Shown here piece after piece: positions 1-9,200 of a stretch of DNA of 64,000 bases. The first letter of the stretch is position 1. Each line of letters begins with the position of its first letter. Under the pieces are notes generated by a model that was not told where the DNA came from, ran no database searches, and worked only from the letters and a program-made list of their open reading frames with translations. This DNA comes from an uncultured Mobiluncus sp. (GTDB lineage Bacteria; Actinomycetota; Actinomycetes; Actinomycetales; Actinomycetaceae): assembly GCF_947087965.1 (NCBI RefSeq), contig NZ_CAMUES010000005.1, forward strand, positions 1-64,000. The letters are read 5' to 3'. The position numbers and the translations under genes were made by a program.

Positions 1-70
1 GCACGCGAGGCTGCGGCACGCGAGGCTGCGGCACGCGAGGCTGCGGCACGCGAGGCTGCGGCACGCGAGG
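1..70 (+). repeat. 15-bp tandem repeat, four perfect copies plus a partial one
   Basis: The unit GCACGCGAGGCTGCG is repeated exactly at 1-15, 16-30, 31-45 and 46-60, followed by a 10-base partial copy at 61-70. The array runs off the left edge, so its full copy number is unknown. The period is a multiple of three and keeps the open frame, so slippage would change protein length without a frameshift. Confidence 0.9.
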
Positions 71-297
71 TGAGGCCGCCCCGTAAGGCTGAGCCCCGGG
101 AGACTGCGCTACGGGAGGTTGCGTCCCACGAGACTGCCCCGGCGCGGGCGACAGCGGTGCGACAGGCGGTTCCTGCTGTTCGCGACGTTGCCGGCGCGAG
201 GGAAACCGCTGTGGTACAGGACGCTGCTCACTCATTCCAACCCCTTGACGCGCGGATACACCAACGTCAAAATTTTACCAATTTCCAAAGGATTTAG
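1..297 (+). CDS. C-terminal end of an unknown repeat-rich protein (5' part outside the window)
   Basis: An open frame enters at base 1 and stops at a TAG at 295-297. The first four units encode identical AREAA pentapeptides. The same five-residue pattern then continues in decayed form (RETAL, REVAS, HETAP, RETAV, QDAA), which suggests that selection acted on the peptide and not only on the DNA. The segment is rich in Ala, Arg and Glu and probably helical or disordered. The last 25 residues lose the pattern. The gene lies about 50 bases upstream of crgA on the same strand. No family is recognised. On the minus strand the repeats could also be read, but no convincing start is seen there. Moderate to low confidence. 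Confidence 0.45.
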   Translation, partial: AREAAAREAAAREAAAREAAAREVRPPRKAEPRETALREVASHETAPARATAVRQAVPAVRDVAGARETAVVQDAAHSFQPLDARIHQRQNFTNFQRI

Positions 298-348
298 CTT
301 ACGGTTATCATTAACCTGTTAAGCAAACTTTTGTAACAAGGAGTTGTT

Positions 349-621
349 GTGCCCGAATCCAAAAAGCGCAAGCGCGCCTCGAAAGTGGTTAAGTCTGACA
401 GCGAGTTGCGTCCCTCGTGGACTGAGGATATGAAGCACTCCCCCAGCTGGTACGCTCCGGCTGCCCTGATAATCATGGGCGTGGGTCTGCTGTGGATTGT
501 GCTGCACTATATCCTGGCGCAAACCGCGGGGATTAACCTGCTGGGACTGGGCAACTGGAACATTGCGGTGGGATTTGGCGTCATCATGGTCGGTTTCATC
601 ATGCTGATGTGGTGGAAATAG
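349..621 (+). CDS. crgA: Cell division protein CrgA
   Basis: A 90-residue membrane protein with the CrgA layout: a basic, disordered N-terminus (PESKKRKRASK), then two transmembrane segments (about residues 40-60 and 69-87) joined by a short extracellular loop, ending in Trp-Trp-Lys. CrgA is an actinobacterial divisome protein that recruits FtsI and other septal proteins to the FtsZ ring. Translation starts at a GTG, supported by an AAGGAG ribosome site at 338-343. The nearby ppiA and rhomboid genes match the usual actinobacterial neighbourhood. A hairpin terminator follows. Confidence 0.92.
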   Translation: MPESKKRKRASKVVKSDSELRPSWTEDMKHSPSWYAPAALIIMGVGLLWIVLHYILAQTAGINLLGLGNWNIAVGFGVIMVGFIMLMWWK

Positions 622-679
622 GGCTTTTTTCTTCTTAATTTTTATTGCTCGTCAACTCGGGGAGATCCGCACGATACCT

Positions 680-708
680 AGGGGGGTCACGGAACCCCCT
701 CACTTTTT
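680..708 (+). terminator. Terminator after crgA
   Basis: A G-rich arm (681-686) pairs with a C-rich arm (695-700) around a short loop, and a run of five T follows at 704-708. It lies 60 bases beyond the crgA stop. Confidence 0.65.
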
Positions 709-812
709 GATACCTTTGCAACGAAAAGCACACCCCTAGTCTCGCACTCGGGTTCCGCCCCTTCGTTTTCCGAGCAATAACAGTGACAGCGAAAGCAAAG
801 CCGGGGAGTGCT

Positions 813-853
813 AAAAAGACCGACCGGCAACATCAGCCGCCGGTCGGTCTTTT
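813..853. terminator. Bidirectional terminator
   Basis: A perfect 14-base stem, AAAAGACCGACCGG at 814-827 with its complement at 840-853, is flanked by A and T runs that give a T tract in both directions. It lies just beyond the 3' end of the minus-strand gene ending at 865 and can also stop read-through from crgA. Confidence 0.85.
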
Positions 854-864
854 GAAGTTTGTTT

Positions 865-1296
865 TTACTTGTCGTCGGCGACAACGACCAAGTCATCGTC
901 GTCGATATCTTCCCAGGATTCCTCGGCCCAGGGATCTTCGACCGGACGGGTGCGGCTATACAAGATAAACCCAGCCACCGCGGCGACTCCGGTCAACAGG
1001 ATAGTCGTCAACCAGGGATGACGAATTGGGCACTTCTTTTTGGGGTTCATAGCTGACTTGACTCCTTCACTCGCTTTGGAAACTTTTTCAGCGATGGTAC
1101 CGTCGCCGGTAACCGCCTTTGACACTGCCTCGTTTACGGCTTGCGCCCGCGGCAGGAGGTCTGTTTTCACTTTAGTGCCAAAGTCCCCGACGGCTCCGCG
1201 AGCCTTCCCAGCAACCTCAGCAGCATTCAGTGCCATGTCTTCTCCGGCTCGTTTCATGCAGTCCATATCGATGCATTTTGACAAGTTATCCAGCAT
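865..1296 (-). CDS. Hypothetical single-span membrane protein
   Basis: A 143-residue protein. Residues 1-85 are a soluble, Ala/Lys/Val-rich helical region (AAEVAGKARGAVGD, KVSKASEGVKSAM) that looks amphipathic and possibly coiled. One transmembrane helix follows at about 95-112 (TTILLTGVAAVAGFILY), then an acidic tail with PWAEESWEDIDDDD. The general shape recalls small YtxH-like envelope proteins, but I cannot assign a family. The start at 1296 is supported by a GAAGGA site five bases upstream. It is transcribed towards crgA and divergently from ppiA. A real gene is likely; the function is unknown. Confidence 0.7.
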   Translation of the reverse strand: MLDNLSKCIDMDCMKRAGEDMALNAAEVAGKARGAVGDFGTKVKTDLLPRAQAVNEAVSKAVTGDGTIAEKVSKASEGVKSAMNPKKKCPIRHPWLTTILLTGVAAVAGFILYSRTRPVEDPWAEESWEDIDDDDLVVVADDK

Positions 1297-1486
1297 TGGA
1301 TCCTTCTTTCACTCACACCGAGCCGAATGGACACGGTTGGTACTATTTTGCCCCTTATTTTGAATTTTTGCAGGAAATAGGCCTGTACATTTTTCCTGAT
1401 TGCCCCAAAACGGGGCCTCGCCGACAGCGGAAAGACAGCCGCAAAATTGCTTTGCGCCCGGGCCGCGCGCATGAAAAGATGGAACT

Positions 1487-2008
1487 ATGCAAGCAACAAT
1501 TCACACTTCTGCAGGCGACATCAGCCTGGAACTTTTTCCGCAATCCGCGCCAATCACGGTTAAGAACTTCACCGACCTGGCGACCGGTACGCGTCAATGG
1601 ACTCACCCCATTACCGGGGAAACCTCAACTGAGCCTCTCTACAGCGGCACGGTATTTCACCGGGTCATCTCTGGTTTCATGATTCAAGGCGGGGATCCCA
1701 TCGGCACCGGCACCGGCGGCCCGGGCTACGTCTTTGACGACGAAATCGACCCGGCCTTGGGCTTCACCGAACCTTACCTGTTGGCGATGGCTAACGCCGG
1801 GACACGCGGCGGCCAAGGCACTAACGGTTCCCAGTTCTTTATCACGGTCGCCCCGACCACTTGGCTCAACGGCAAGCACACGATTTTTGGCCGCGTCCTG
1901 GACGATGCGTCCCGCGCTGTCGTGGACAAAATCGCCGCGACCCAAACTGACCGCTCGGATCGTCCCCTGGAGGACGTCATGATTGAGTCCATCGACATCA
2001 CGGAGTAA
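1487..2008 (+). CDS. ppiA: Peptidyl-prolyl cis-trans isomerase, cyclophilin type
   Basis: A cytoplasmic cyclophilin of 173 residues that catalyses cis-trans isomerisation of peptide bonds before proline. The family signatures are in order: FHRVISGFMIQGGD (about 57-70), then GTNGSQFFIT (about 111-120), then WLNGKHTIFG (about 126-135). No signal peptide is present. The ribosome site is weak. It is followed after 49 bases by the rhomboid gene, with which it is probably co-transcribed, and it occupies the same place near crgA as ppiA does in other actinobacteria. Confidence 0.95.
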   Translation: MQATIHTSAGDISLELFPQSAPITVKNFTDLATGTRQWTHPITGETSTEPLYSGTVFHRVISGFMIQGGDPIGTGTGGPGYVFDDEIDPALGFTEPYLLAMANAGTRGGQGTNGSQFFITVAPTTWLNGKHTIFGRVLDDASRAVVDKIAATQTDRSDRPLEDVMIESIDITE

Positions 2009-2057
2009 ACCCGTTTGACCCCCGGCACTCCGGCGGTTTTGAATGTACTGTTAAGTC

Positions 2058-2945
2058 ATGAAAATCACCGCAAAAGCCCCTAAGCCCTACGTGACTTGGG
2101 GGCTTTGTATTGCCTTAATCCTCGTCTGGGTTGCCGAACTGTTTATCCCCGGAGTTATCCAGCACTTTGCTTTTTTGCCGTTGCTGGGCCTGTTTGAGCC
2201 CTGGCGTTTCATCACCGCGGCCTTCCTACACTCGGTGCCAACGCCTTTTCACCTCGCGTTTAACACCTGGGCTTTGCTGGTGGTCGGCAGGGCGCTGGAG
2301 CCGGTCGTGGGCCACGTGAAACTGGCCCTCGCGTTTGGTATCAGCGCTTTCGGGGCGCTCATGGCACAGTGCCTGACAGTTTTTGTCGACCCGAACGCCT
2401 GGATTACCCCCACGGTCGGTGCGTCCGGAGCAGTGTTTGGATTCTTTGGTATGGTCCTGGCGATTCAAAAGGTGCTGCGCTTGCCTTGGACCGAAATGGC
2501 GACCTTAATCGGGCTGAACTTTGTGATAGGGTTCATGGTTCCTAACGTCGCCTGGGTGGCCCATCTGGGTGGCTTAGTAGTGGGTCTGGTGCTAGGTGCC
2601 TACACCGGCTGGGTGCTGCGTCATTCGACCTATGAAGTAGTTCCAGGCGAGGGTGTGGGCGACACCGACTTTGCGGCCAACGTGCCCGAGCCACTGCAGA
2701 ATCCGGACACCGCTGTCTTGGACGCGCCGGAAACTTCCGATGCCACGGCGCCAGACGGATCGAAAGTTCCTGACGGGGCGGATTCCCCAACCGTTCCGGC
2801 CTCTCCCGTGGTGCGCCGAGTCACCAATACGACCACACGGCTGCGTGACCTCGCGGTATACGGCGGGGTTTTTGCCGTGCTGCTGGTGAGCAACTGGGCT
2901 TTCTACCATTTCAACTACGCGACTATCTACAGTTTCTTTAAATAA
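2058..2945 (+). CDS. Rhomboid family intramembrane serine protease
   Basis: A 295-residue polytopic membrane protein. The catalytic Ser is residue 123 in GASGAVFGFFG and the catalytic His is residue 169 in AHLGG, the usual rhomboid dyad. About six transmembrane segments form the core (residues 10-185). A long hydrophilic linker rich in Asp, Pro and Thr (about 195-265) leads to one further C-terminal span (about 270-285). Rhomboids cleave substrates within the membrane; the substrate here is unknown. The linker and extra C-terminal helix go beyond the minimal six-helix core. It lies downstream of ppiA, and a large hairpin follows. Confidence 0.93.
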   Translation: MKITAKAPKPYVTWGLCIALILVWVAELFIPGVIQHFAFLPLLGLFEPWRFITAAFLHSVPTPFHLAFNTWALLVVGRALEPVVGHVKLALAFGISAFGALMAQCLTVFVDPNAWITPTVGASGAVFGFFGMVLAIQKVLRLPWTEMATLIGLNFVIGFMVPNVAWVAHLGGLVVGLVLGAYTGWVLRHSTYEVVPGEGVGDTDFAANVPEPLQNPDTAVLDAPETSDATAPDGSKVPDGADSPTVPASPVVRRVTNTTTRLRDLAVYGGVFAVLLVSNWAFYHFNYATIYSFFK

Positions 2946-2969
2946 TTCCCCAGAAGCGGATTTATAAGG

Positions 2970-3019
2970 GGAGAATAGCCGGGTAGCTGCCATTATTGGC
3001 AGCTACCCGGCTATTCTCC
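2970..3019. terminator. Long perfect hairpin after the rhomboid gene
   Basis: Arms of 22 bases (2970-2991 and 2998-3019) are perfectly complementary with a six-base loop. No T run follows, so this may be a U-less terminator or another structured element. It begins 25 bases beyond the rhomboid stop. The rest of 3020-3200 shows no gene. Confidence 0.6.
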
Positions 3020-3203
3020 ACCTTTAGGAACACTCAAGAAGGTAGACGCAGCTAAGCCAGGGCGGGAAACTTTGCACCATTTAGCAAAAACCCAGGTCAC
3101 AGGCCATCTGCAATACTTAGGGCACAGCCCGCTGAAATTCCGGGGCTAACGTAGGCTACCGCGGGCCATCATCAAAAGCTCAGATAAAAGCCGCACACAA
3201 GCC

Positions 3204-3235
3204 GAAACGGCGAGGTCGTGAGACCTCGCCGTTTC
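3204..3235 (-). terminator. Terminator of the giant adhesin gene
   Basis: A perfect 14-base stem (GAAACGGCGAGGTC at 3204-3217 with 3222-3235) has a four-base loop. It lies 28 bases beyond the adhesin stop codon. The T tract on the minus strand is weak. Confidence 0.65.
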
Positions 3236-3262
3236 AGTATTACAGCCTAGGGCTTATGTCGC

Positions 3263-6200
3263 CTACTGCGCGTCAGACTGGCGCTTGCGCCGTGCTGCCA
3301 GCAAGCCAATCCCTGCACCTGCCGCAATCATCAGGATGGACAAGCCACCGAAGATTGCTGCTTGCGCACCGGTCCGAGCCAATGTTGGCGGAACCTTCGG
3401 GTGCATCGGAGGCAGGGTGGTTGCCGGGGCAACCGGGATGCTCGGCGGGTTACTCGGCGTAGTCGACGGCGGGTTCGTCGTCTCGGACTTCACCGGAGGC
3501 GGAGTCGTAGTCTTAGACTCTACCGGAGGCGTGCCAGGCGTGTACGGAGTTCCAGGCGTACCCGGCGTGTGCGGCGGCTGAGTCGGCTTCACCACGTTCA
3601 CGGTCTGCGAAGCATCCTCGAGATCCTCGTGAGCCAGAATCGGGGTGTAGGTGCCAGCCGGAGCCGTACCAGCCTTCGGCAGGTTACCAACGTAGGCCTT
3701 CTCAAAGACCACCAGCTTCTCGCCGTCAGTCAAGCCTGCCGTATCCTTCGCGGTCAGCGGAATCGACATCTTCCAGCTGCCGGAACCGTCAGCCTCAGCC
3801 TTCAAGCCAGCCACAGTCACCGGCGAACCAACGATGGAGCCGTCGGACTTCTTGACCAAGGTTCCGACCAAGGTGTACTCGGCACCAGCCTTCAAGCCGC
3901 TGTAAGTCACCTTATCGTTCACGGTCGCGCCTTCACCAGCGGTAATCGCCTTAGCACCGGACAATTCCGCAGTGGTCTGGAGGTCCAGAGCCGGACGACG
4001 AGTGATGATCTGCTTTTCATCGCTGTTGTCGCGGTGTTCCACAATCGACTTGTCATCGGCCTTGGGCTGTTCGCCGTCCTTCGTCATCTCGTAGAGAGAT
4101 TCGAAGAATACCACGTCAGCATCCGGGTTAGCGTCGGCAGGAACCACCATCGGGTTAGCCTTATCAACGACCCACTCGCTGTTATCGGTTTCAGCCTTGA
4201 CCTTCGTCCACTTCACCAGCGGGTTGCCATCGGCACCCAGCACTGGCTGGTTGTCATTCGGGTCATCCGTGCCATCGACGTAAACCAGTTCGGTCTTGAG
4301 CCAGTAGTCGCGTCCTTCCACCAGGTTGGTGTAGGTGACGGTATCGACCACAGCCGTGTCCTCACTCGGCTTGAGCATCTTGCCATCATCAGCGGTCCGC
4401 GCCACGGTCGCCAAGGTCGGCTTGACCAAGCTGAACTCGTTGAGAGCGGTGACGCTCACAGTAGAGGCCGGGGTAATCTTGAAGGTCTTGGTGGCACCCT
4501 CGGTACCATCAGTCCAGCCTTCAGACTTCCATGTAACCTTCCACTTTGCCTGGGTCGGAATCTGCGCCTTGGCGTCGGTTTCCGTAATGGTTATGTCAGT
4601 ACCCATCGGGAAGCCGTCGAACTTCTGGCTGATAGCCTTGGTCGGATCGTTCGGGTCAACCGTCAGGTTGAAGCTACCCTCCAGAGCGGTTCCTTCCTTG
4701 GCGGTCTTACCATCCGGCAATTTAGCCTCGTAGGTAAAGCTCCAAGTTGTCGGAATCTTGCTAACCACGTCCGCGGGCAGATCCGCAGCCGTCTTGACTA
4801 CCTTGGTGACCTGGAATCCTCCGAAGTGGGTGGAAACCTCGAGCCACTGAGTGCCTTTACCCGAAGCGAGATTCTCTTCATGGTGGAAGGCAATCAAGCC
4901 TGCAGCAGTCTTGCCGGTCGGCAACTTGGACAACTGCGTCTCGAAAGCATCCCTATCCTGAGGCATCCGATACAGGTCTTCCCACAAGACGACCGTCTTA
5001 TGTTCCTGAATCAGCTCGGTCGGAACCTTCACTTCGATGGTCCAAGTACCGCTGTGACCACCCACAGCGTAGCCGCCCTCAACAGTGACTTCGCGCGTCG
5101 TAGACGGTACGTAGTCAATCTTGTGAGCCTGGCCCGCCTTGTCGTATTCGACGAAGTAGGTGTGCAACAGGTACTTGCCACCCTGCAGGTTCTGGTACTT
5201 CACAAGGTCAGTAATCGTGTCGCCATTGCTGGCCTTCTTGCCGAACTTACCGGTGGTGTGCGTACCGATGGTGACTTCGTTAGTGAACACGTTTTCAGCG
5301 GTCACTGTCACGTTCGCAACGCGGTCTTTACCGTTCGGCGTGCCACCGACGATTACTGTACCCTTGCCGTTCTTCTTGGACTCAACGGTGACGCCGTTGG
5401 CCTCGGTGAACTTCACGGTGTCCTTCAGTCCGGCTTGCTCTTCAGCATTCTGGACATTCTCGGTGATGGTGCACTTGTCACCCACGGGAATACCGTCGAT
5501 GGTCTGTGATTCACCTTCGTGCAGGGTAATCGTGTCAGTCGAACCCTTTTGGACGCACTTGACGGTGAACACGTACTTCGCGTTGGTGCGTTCGACATTC
5601 GCGGTGTTCTCATCCCAACCCGTGACAGCCTTGGTCAGGGTCAAGGACCCGAACTCAGGACGGTTCACGGTGATGGACTGAGAGTCGGCAGTGATGTCGT
5701 TGTGTACCGCCACCGGCTTGTTGCCACCCTTCGGGGTCACCTTGCCGCCGTCAGCACTTTCATACGTACCTACTGCCCACAGCTGCTCGAACACGACCAG
5801 CTTGTCGCCGTCGGTCGCAATATCCTTGGCCTTGACAGTGATGTCCATGCTGGTTTCGTAAACCTTGACATCCGCACCGTACTTGGCGATTTCGGCAGCA
5901 TTCGGCTCCACAGCCATGCTCGCGGTGACCGTTACGGTCTTCGCGTTGGTGGCCAAGGCAGGAGTCTGCGCGTTCGCATCGTAGGCAATCTTGCTATATA
6001 CCTGACCGCCCAGAGCGTAGGTCTTGCCCTCTTCGACGTTCGCCATGCGGATTACATCGTGAACCGTGTAGGTTTCGGGAGCCTTCTTGCCTTCCTGGTT
6101 GACGCCCTTCCAAACCGTCAGGTTCGTGTCAGCGCCAACACGAGCAATAGTACCCACGCCAGGATGCTTGACCTTCACCGTCTGATTCTCATCGTTCGGA

Positions 6201-9200
6201 TCCTCGTGATCCGCCACGGGCTGACCCTTCAGCTGCAACGATTCGAAAGCAACCAACTTATCGTTAGCCTTCAAGACGCTCAACGGTACCGTGAACTCGA
6301 CAGTAGCGGCTGTCCCGTCCTTGATAGTCCCGTTCACGCGAGTAGCGCCGTTAGTTGTCTTCGGGGTGGTGAACTTGCCTGTGCCAACCACACCGGTGTC
6401 GGTTTGCGTACCGTCGGCCGCGATACCCATGAGCTTACCGCTGAGGGTGTACTCGGTTGCGGGCAGCAGGTTGAAGAACTCAACGTGGTCAATCAGCTTG
6501 ACGTTGTCGCCTTCCCAAACAACCTTCTGGCCTTCGTATTCCAGCTTGGTGCCAATTTGTGGCACGTCCACAACCGTCACGGTCTGGCGAGTATCGTCAG
6601 CCTTAGCGTGAGCAGTATCCCACGTGATAGTGCCAACGTTAGCCTTGATGGTTTCGTCATCACCTGTCGCGAGGGACTCGCGCGTCAGGTATTCGTACGC
6701 CACCAGCTTCAACTCGCTGCCAGCAGCCTTGGCCGCTTCCATCGGAGCCTTCAGCTTATCAGCCGTCACGTTGAACTTGATGTCCTTGGTCATGTCCACG
6801 CTGTCAGCGGTGAACCTCTCTAGGCCATCTGCCAAAACCGTCTCGTTAGGCTGACCGGCGTTGTACACCAGGCGGGAAACCAGCACGTACTTCTCACCCT
6901 TGATGAGACCCTTCATCTGCACCTTATCCTGCAGATCCAGCGCCGCATCGGTCGCGATGGTCTTAGCGCCACTCTGATCGAGGTCGGTTTCAATACTCGG
7001 GTTGTACTGGGTTTCTACCGTCTGGTCAGAATCCTTCGGATCCTCGTGCTTAAGCGGAGGTTCGTTCGGCTTGTCGGCGCGAATCAGCTGTTCGTAAGCC
7101 ACGTACTTGTAGCCGGGCTTCAGCGTACCCGCCGGGATGGCATTGTAGCTAACCTGCTGAGTGCCACTGGACGCGGTCGGGGTGAAGGTGGCGGTGCCGG
7201 TGATACCGGTATTGCTGACCTTACCGTCCGGACCGATTTCCATCAGGGTCGCATTCAAGGTGTACTTGACACTCGGAGTCAAACCAACGTAGCTGACCGT
7301 ATCAACCAGCTGCTTGGAGTCGACCGGGACGGTCGGAACCGCAGTACCAGCCGCACGGTTGCCATCCACGCTCAGCACCGTCTTAATGCCGGGCTTCACG
7401 CTGGAGCCAACAGTCTGGGCCGGGTCGTTCGGATCCCGGTGAGTAGACTCAGCCGGACCGTCTGCCTTCTCACCGAGGTACAGGGTCTCAAACACGACCA
7501 GCTCGTCGTTTTCCGCCACTTTACCGGCCGGAATCTCGAAGGTCATGAAGTCGTTCTCGGTCCAGGTTGCCTTTTCAGCCTTGAACGACTTAGAGGTGAC
7601 CGTGATGCCGGTGGACTTGTTTTGAGTCTTGTTCCACAGTTCTCCAACGACCACGTAGGTTTCCCCAACCTTCATATTAGTGAAGGTCACGGTGTCCTTG
7701 ACCGTCGACTTAGCGTCGGCAATGACCAGACCACGGTCGCCCTCAGCTCTGGCCTTAGTGGCGAGCTTCGGAGCCCAGACAGTCTGCGAGTCATCGTTGA
7801 TGTCGTGGTGAATCAGGAATTCTTTACCATCCTGGTACACGGTCTCAAAGACCACGACCTGCTTGCCGAGGATAACCCCAGCCGGAACTTTGAACTGAAT
7901 CTCAAAGAATCCAGCACCACTCGGATTGATGTCGTTGCCAGTACCCGGACCGACCTCGATGGTGGATTCCACCAACGAGCCGTCAGCCAACTTCACGGTG
8001 TTGCCGGTCGCCTTGTCCTTCAACTCACCCTTCAGGGTGTAGGTCTTGGCCGGATTCAGACCGGTGTAATCCACCCGGTCGGTGATGACCACATCGCCGG
8101 TGTTGTCCACTACCTGGTCGCCGTCAGCCGCATCAGTGGCGGTGGTGTCCAGAGAGCCGAGCGTCACGGTCTGTTCAGGTGAAGCGGGGTCTTCGTGGGT
8201 GGCAATAGGCTTGCCATCCTTACCAACCAGTTGCTCGTAAACCACGAAGGAGTGACCGGCCTTGTTGGCCGCGAGAATCTTGTCCGCCTTCAAGGTGAAC
8301 TTCATCTCATTGTTGGTCCCGGAGAACTGACCCTTTTCAACCGTGATGGTCACGTCATTACCGGTCGCAACCGGGGTCTCGGAGACGAGCTTGCCATCCT
8401 TGACCTCCATCAACTGACCCTTGAGGGTGTAGGTGCCCGGAGCGGCCACCTTCCAGTCAACGGTATCGGTGATGGTGACATTGCCCTGCTTCTTTGCGTC
8501 AGGGTTGACCTGAATCATCTTGGCACCATCCGCAGTCTGCGCGACTGTGGTGATGGACGGCGGGTAGACAATCTGGTTGTCATCGTTGATATCGGTGTGG
8601 GTTGCCAGCGGGGTCTCGCCCTGCTTCAGGTCCTCAAAGACCACAACCGGAGCGGTAGCCAAACCGGCGCGCTGTACCGTGAACTTCACGATGGCCTGGA
8701 ACGCGTCCGCATCGGTGCTGTTGGCCTTATTAGCCTTGAAGGTTACGGGCTCGGTCGTGACGTACTTGGCGTCAATCGGATCCCCGGCCTTGACCTGGGT
8801 GCCGTCAGCCAAAGTGGCGTCAGCCTGGTAGTGCAGAGTACCGGTAATCGTGTATTCCTTGCCGATTTCCAGACCCTTGTAGTCCACCAAGTCGTAAATC
8901 GTCACGCTGCCATCCTTGGCGGGTTCCAGGTTCTTATCCTTCGGATCCTTGGAAGTGCCGTCATAAGCGGTCGTGTCGATTTCAACCGGGTTGACCGTGA
9001 TGGTCTGAGCCGCATCGTTCGGATCTTCGTGCGTAATCACCGGAGTACCGGTCGTATTCTTGCCGTCGAACAGCTTCTCGACAACCACCATGGACTGTCC
9101 AGCCTTGATGGACGAGGCCGGAACCTTGAATTCCATCTTTTGGTCAGCGATAGCACCGTCAGCACCAGCAGTTACGGGCTTCGGAGCCACAGTGACACCG

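Noticed and set aside
1..70. A CRISPR array at the left edge
   Set aside because: The 15-base units are contiguous with no spacers and keep an open coding frame.
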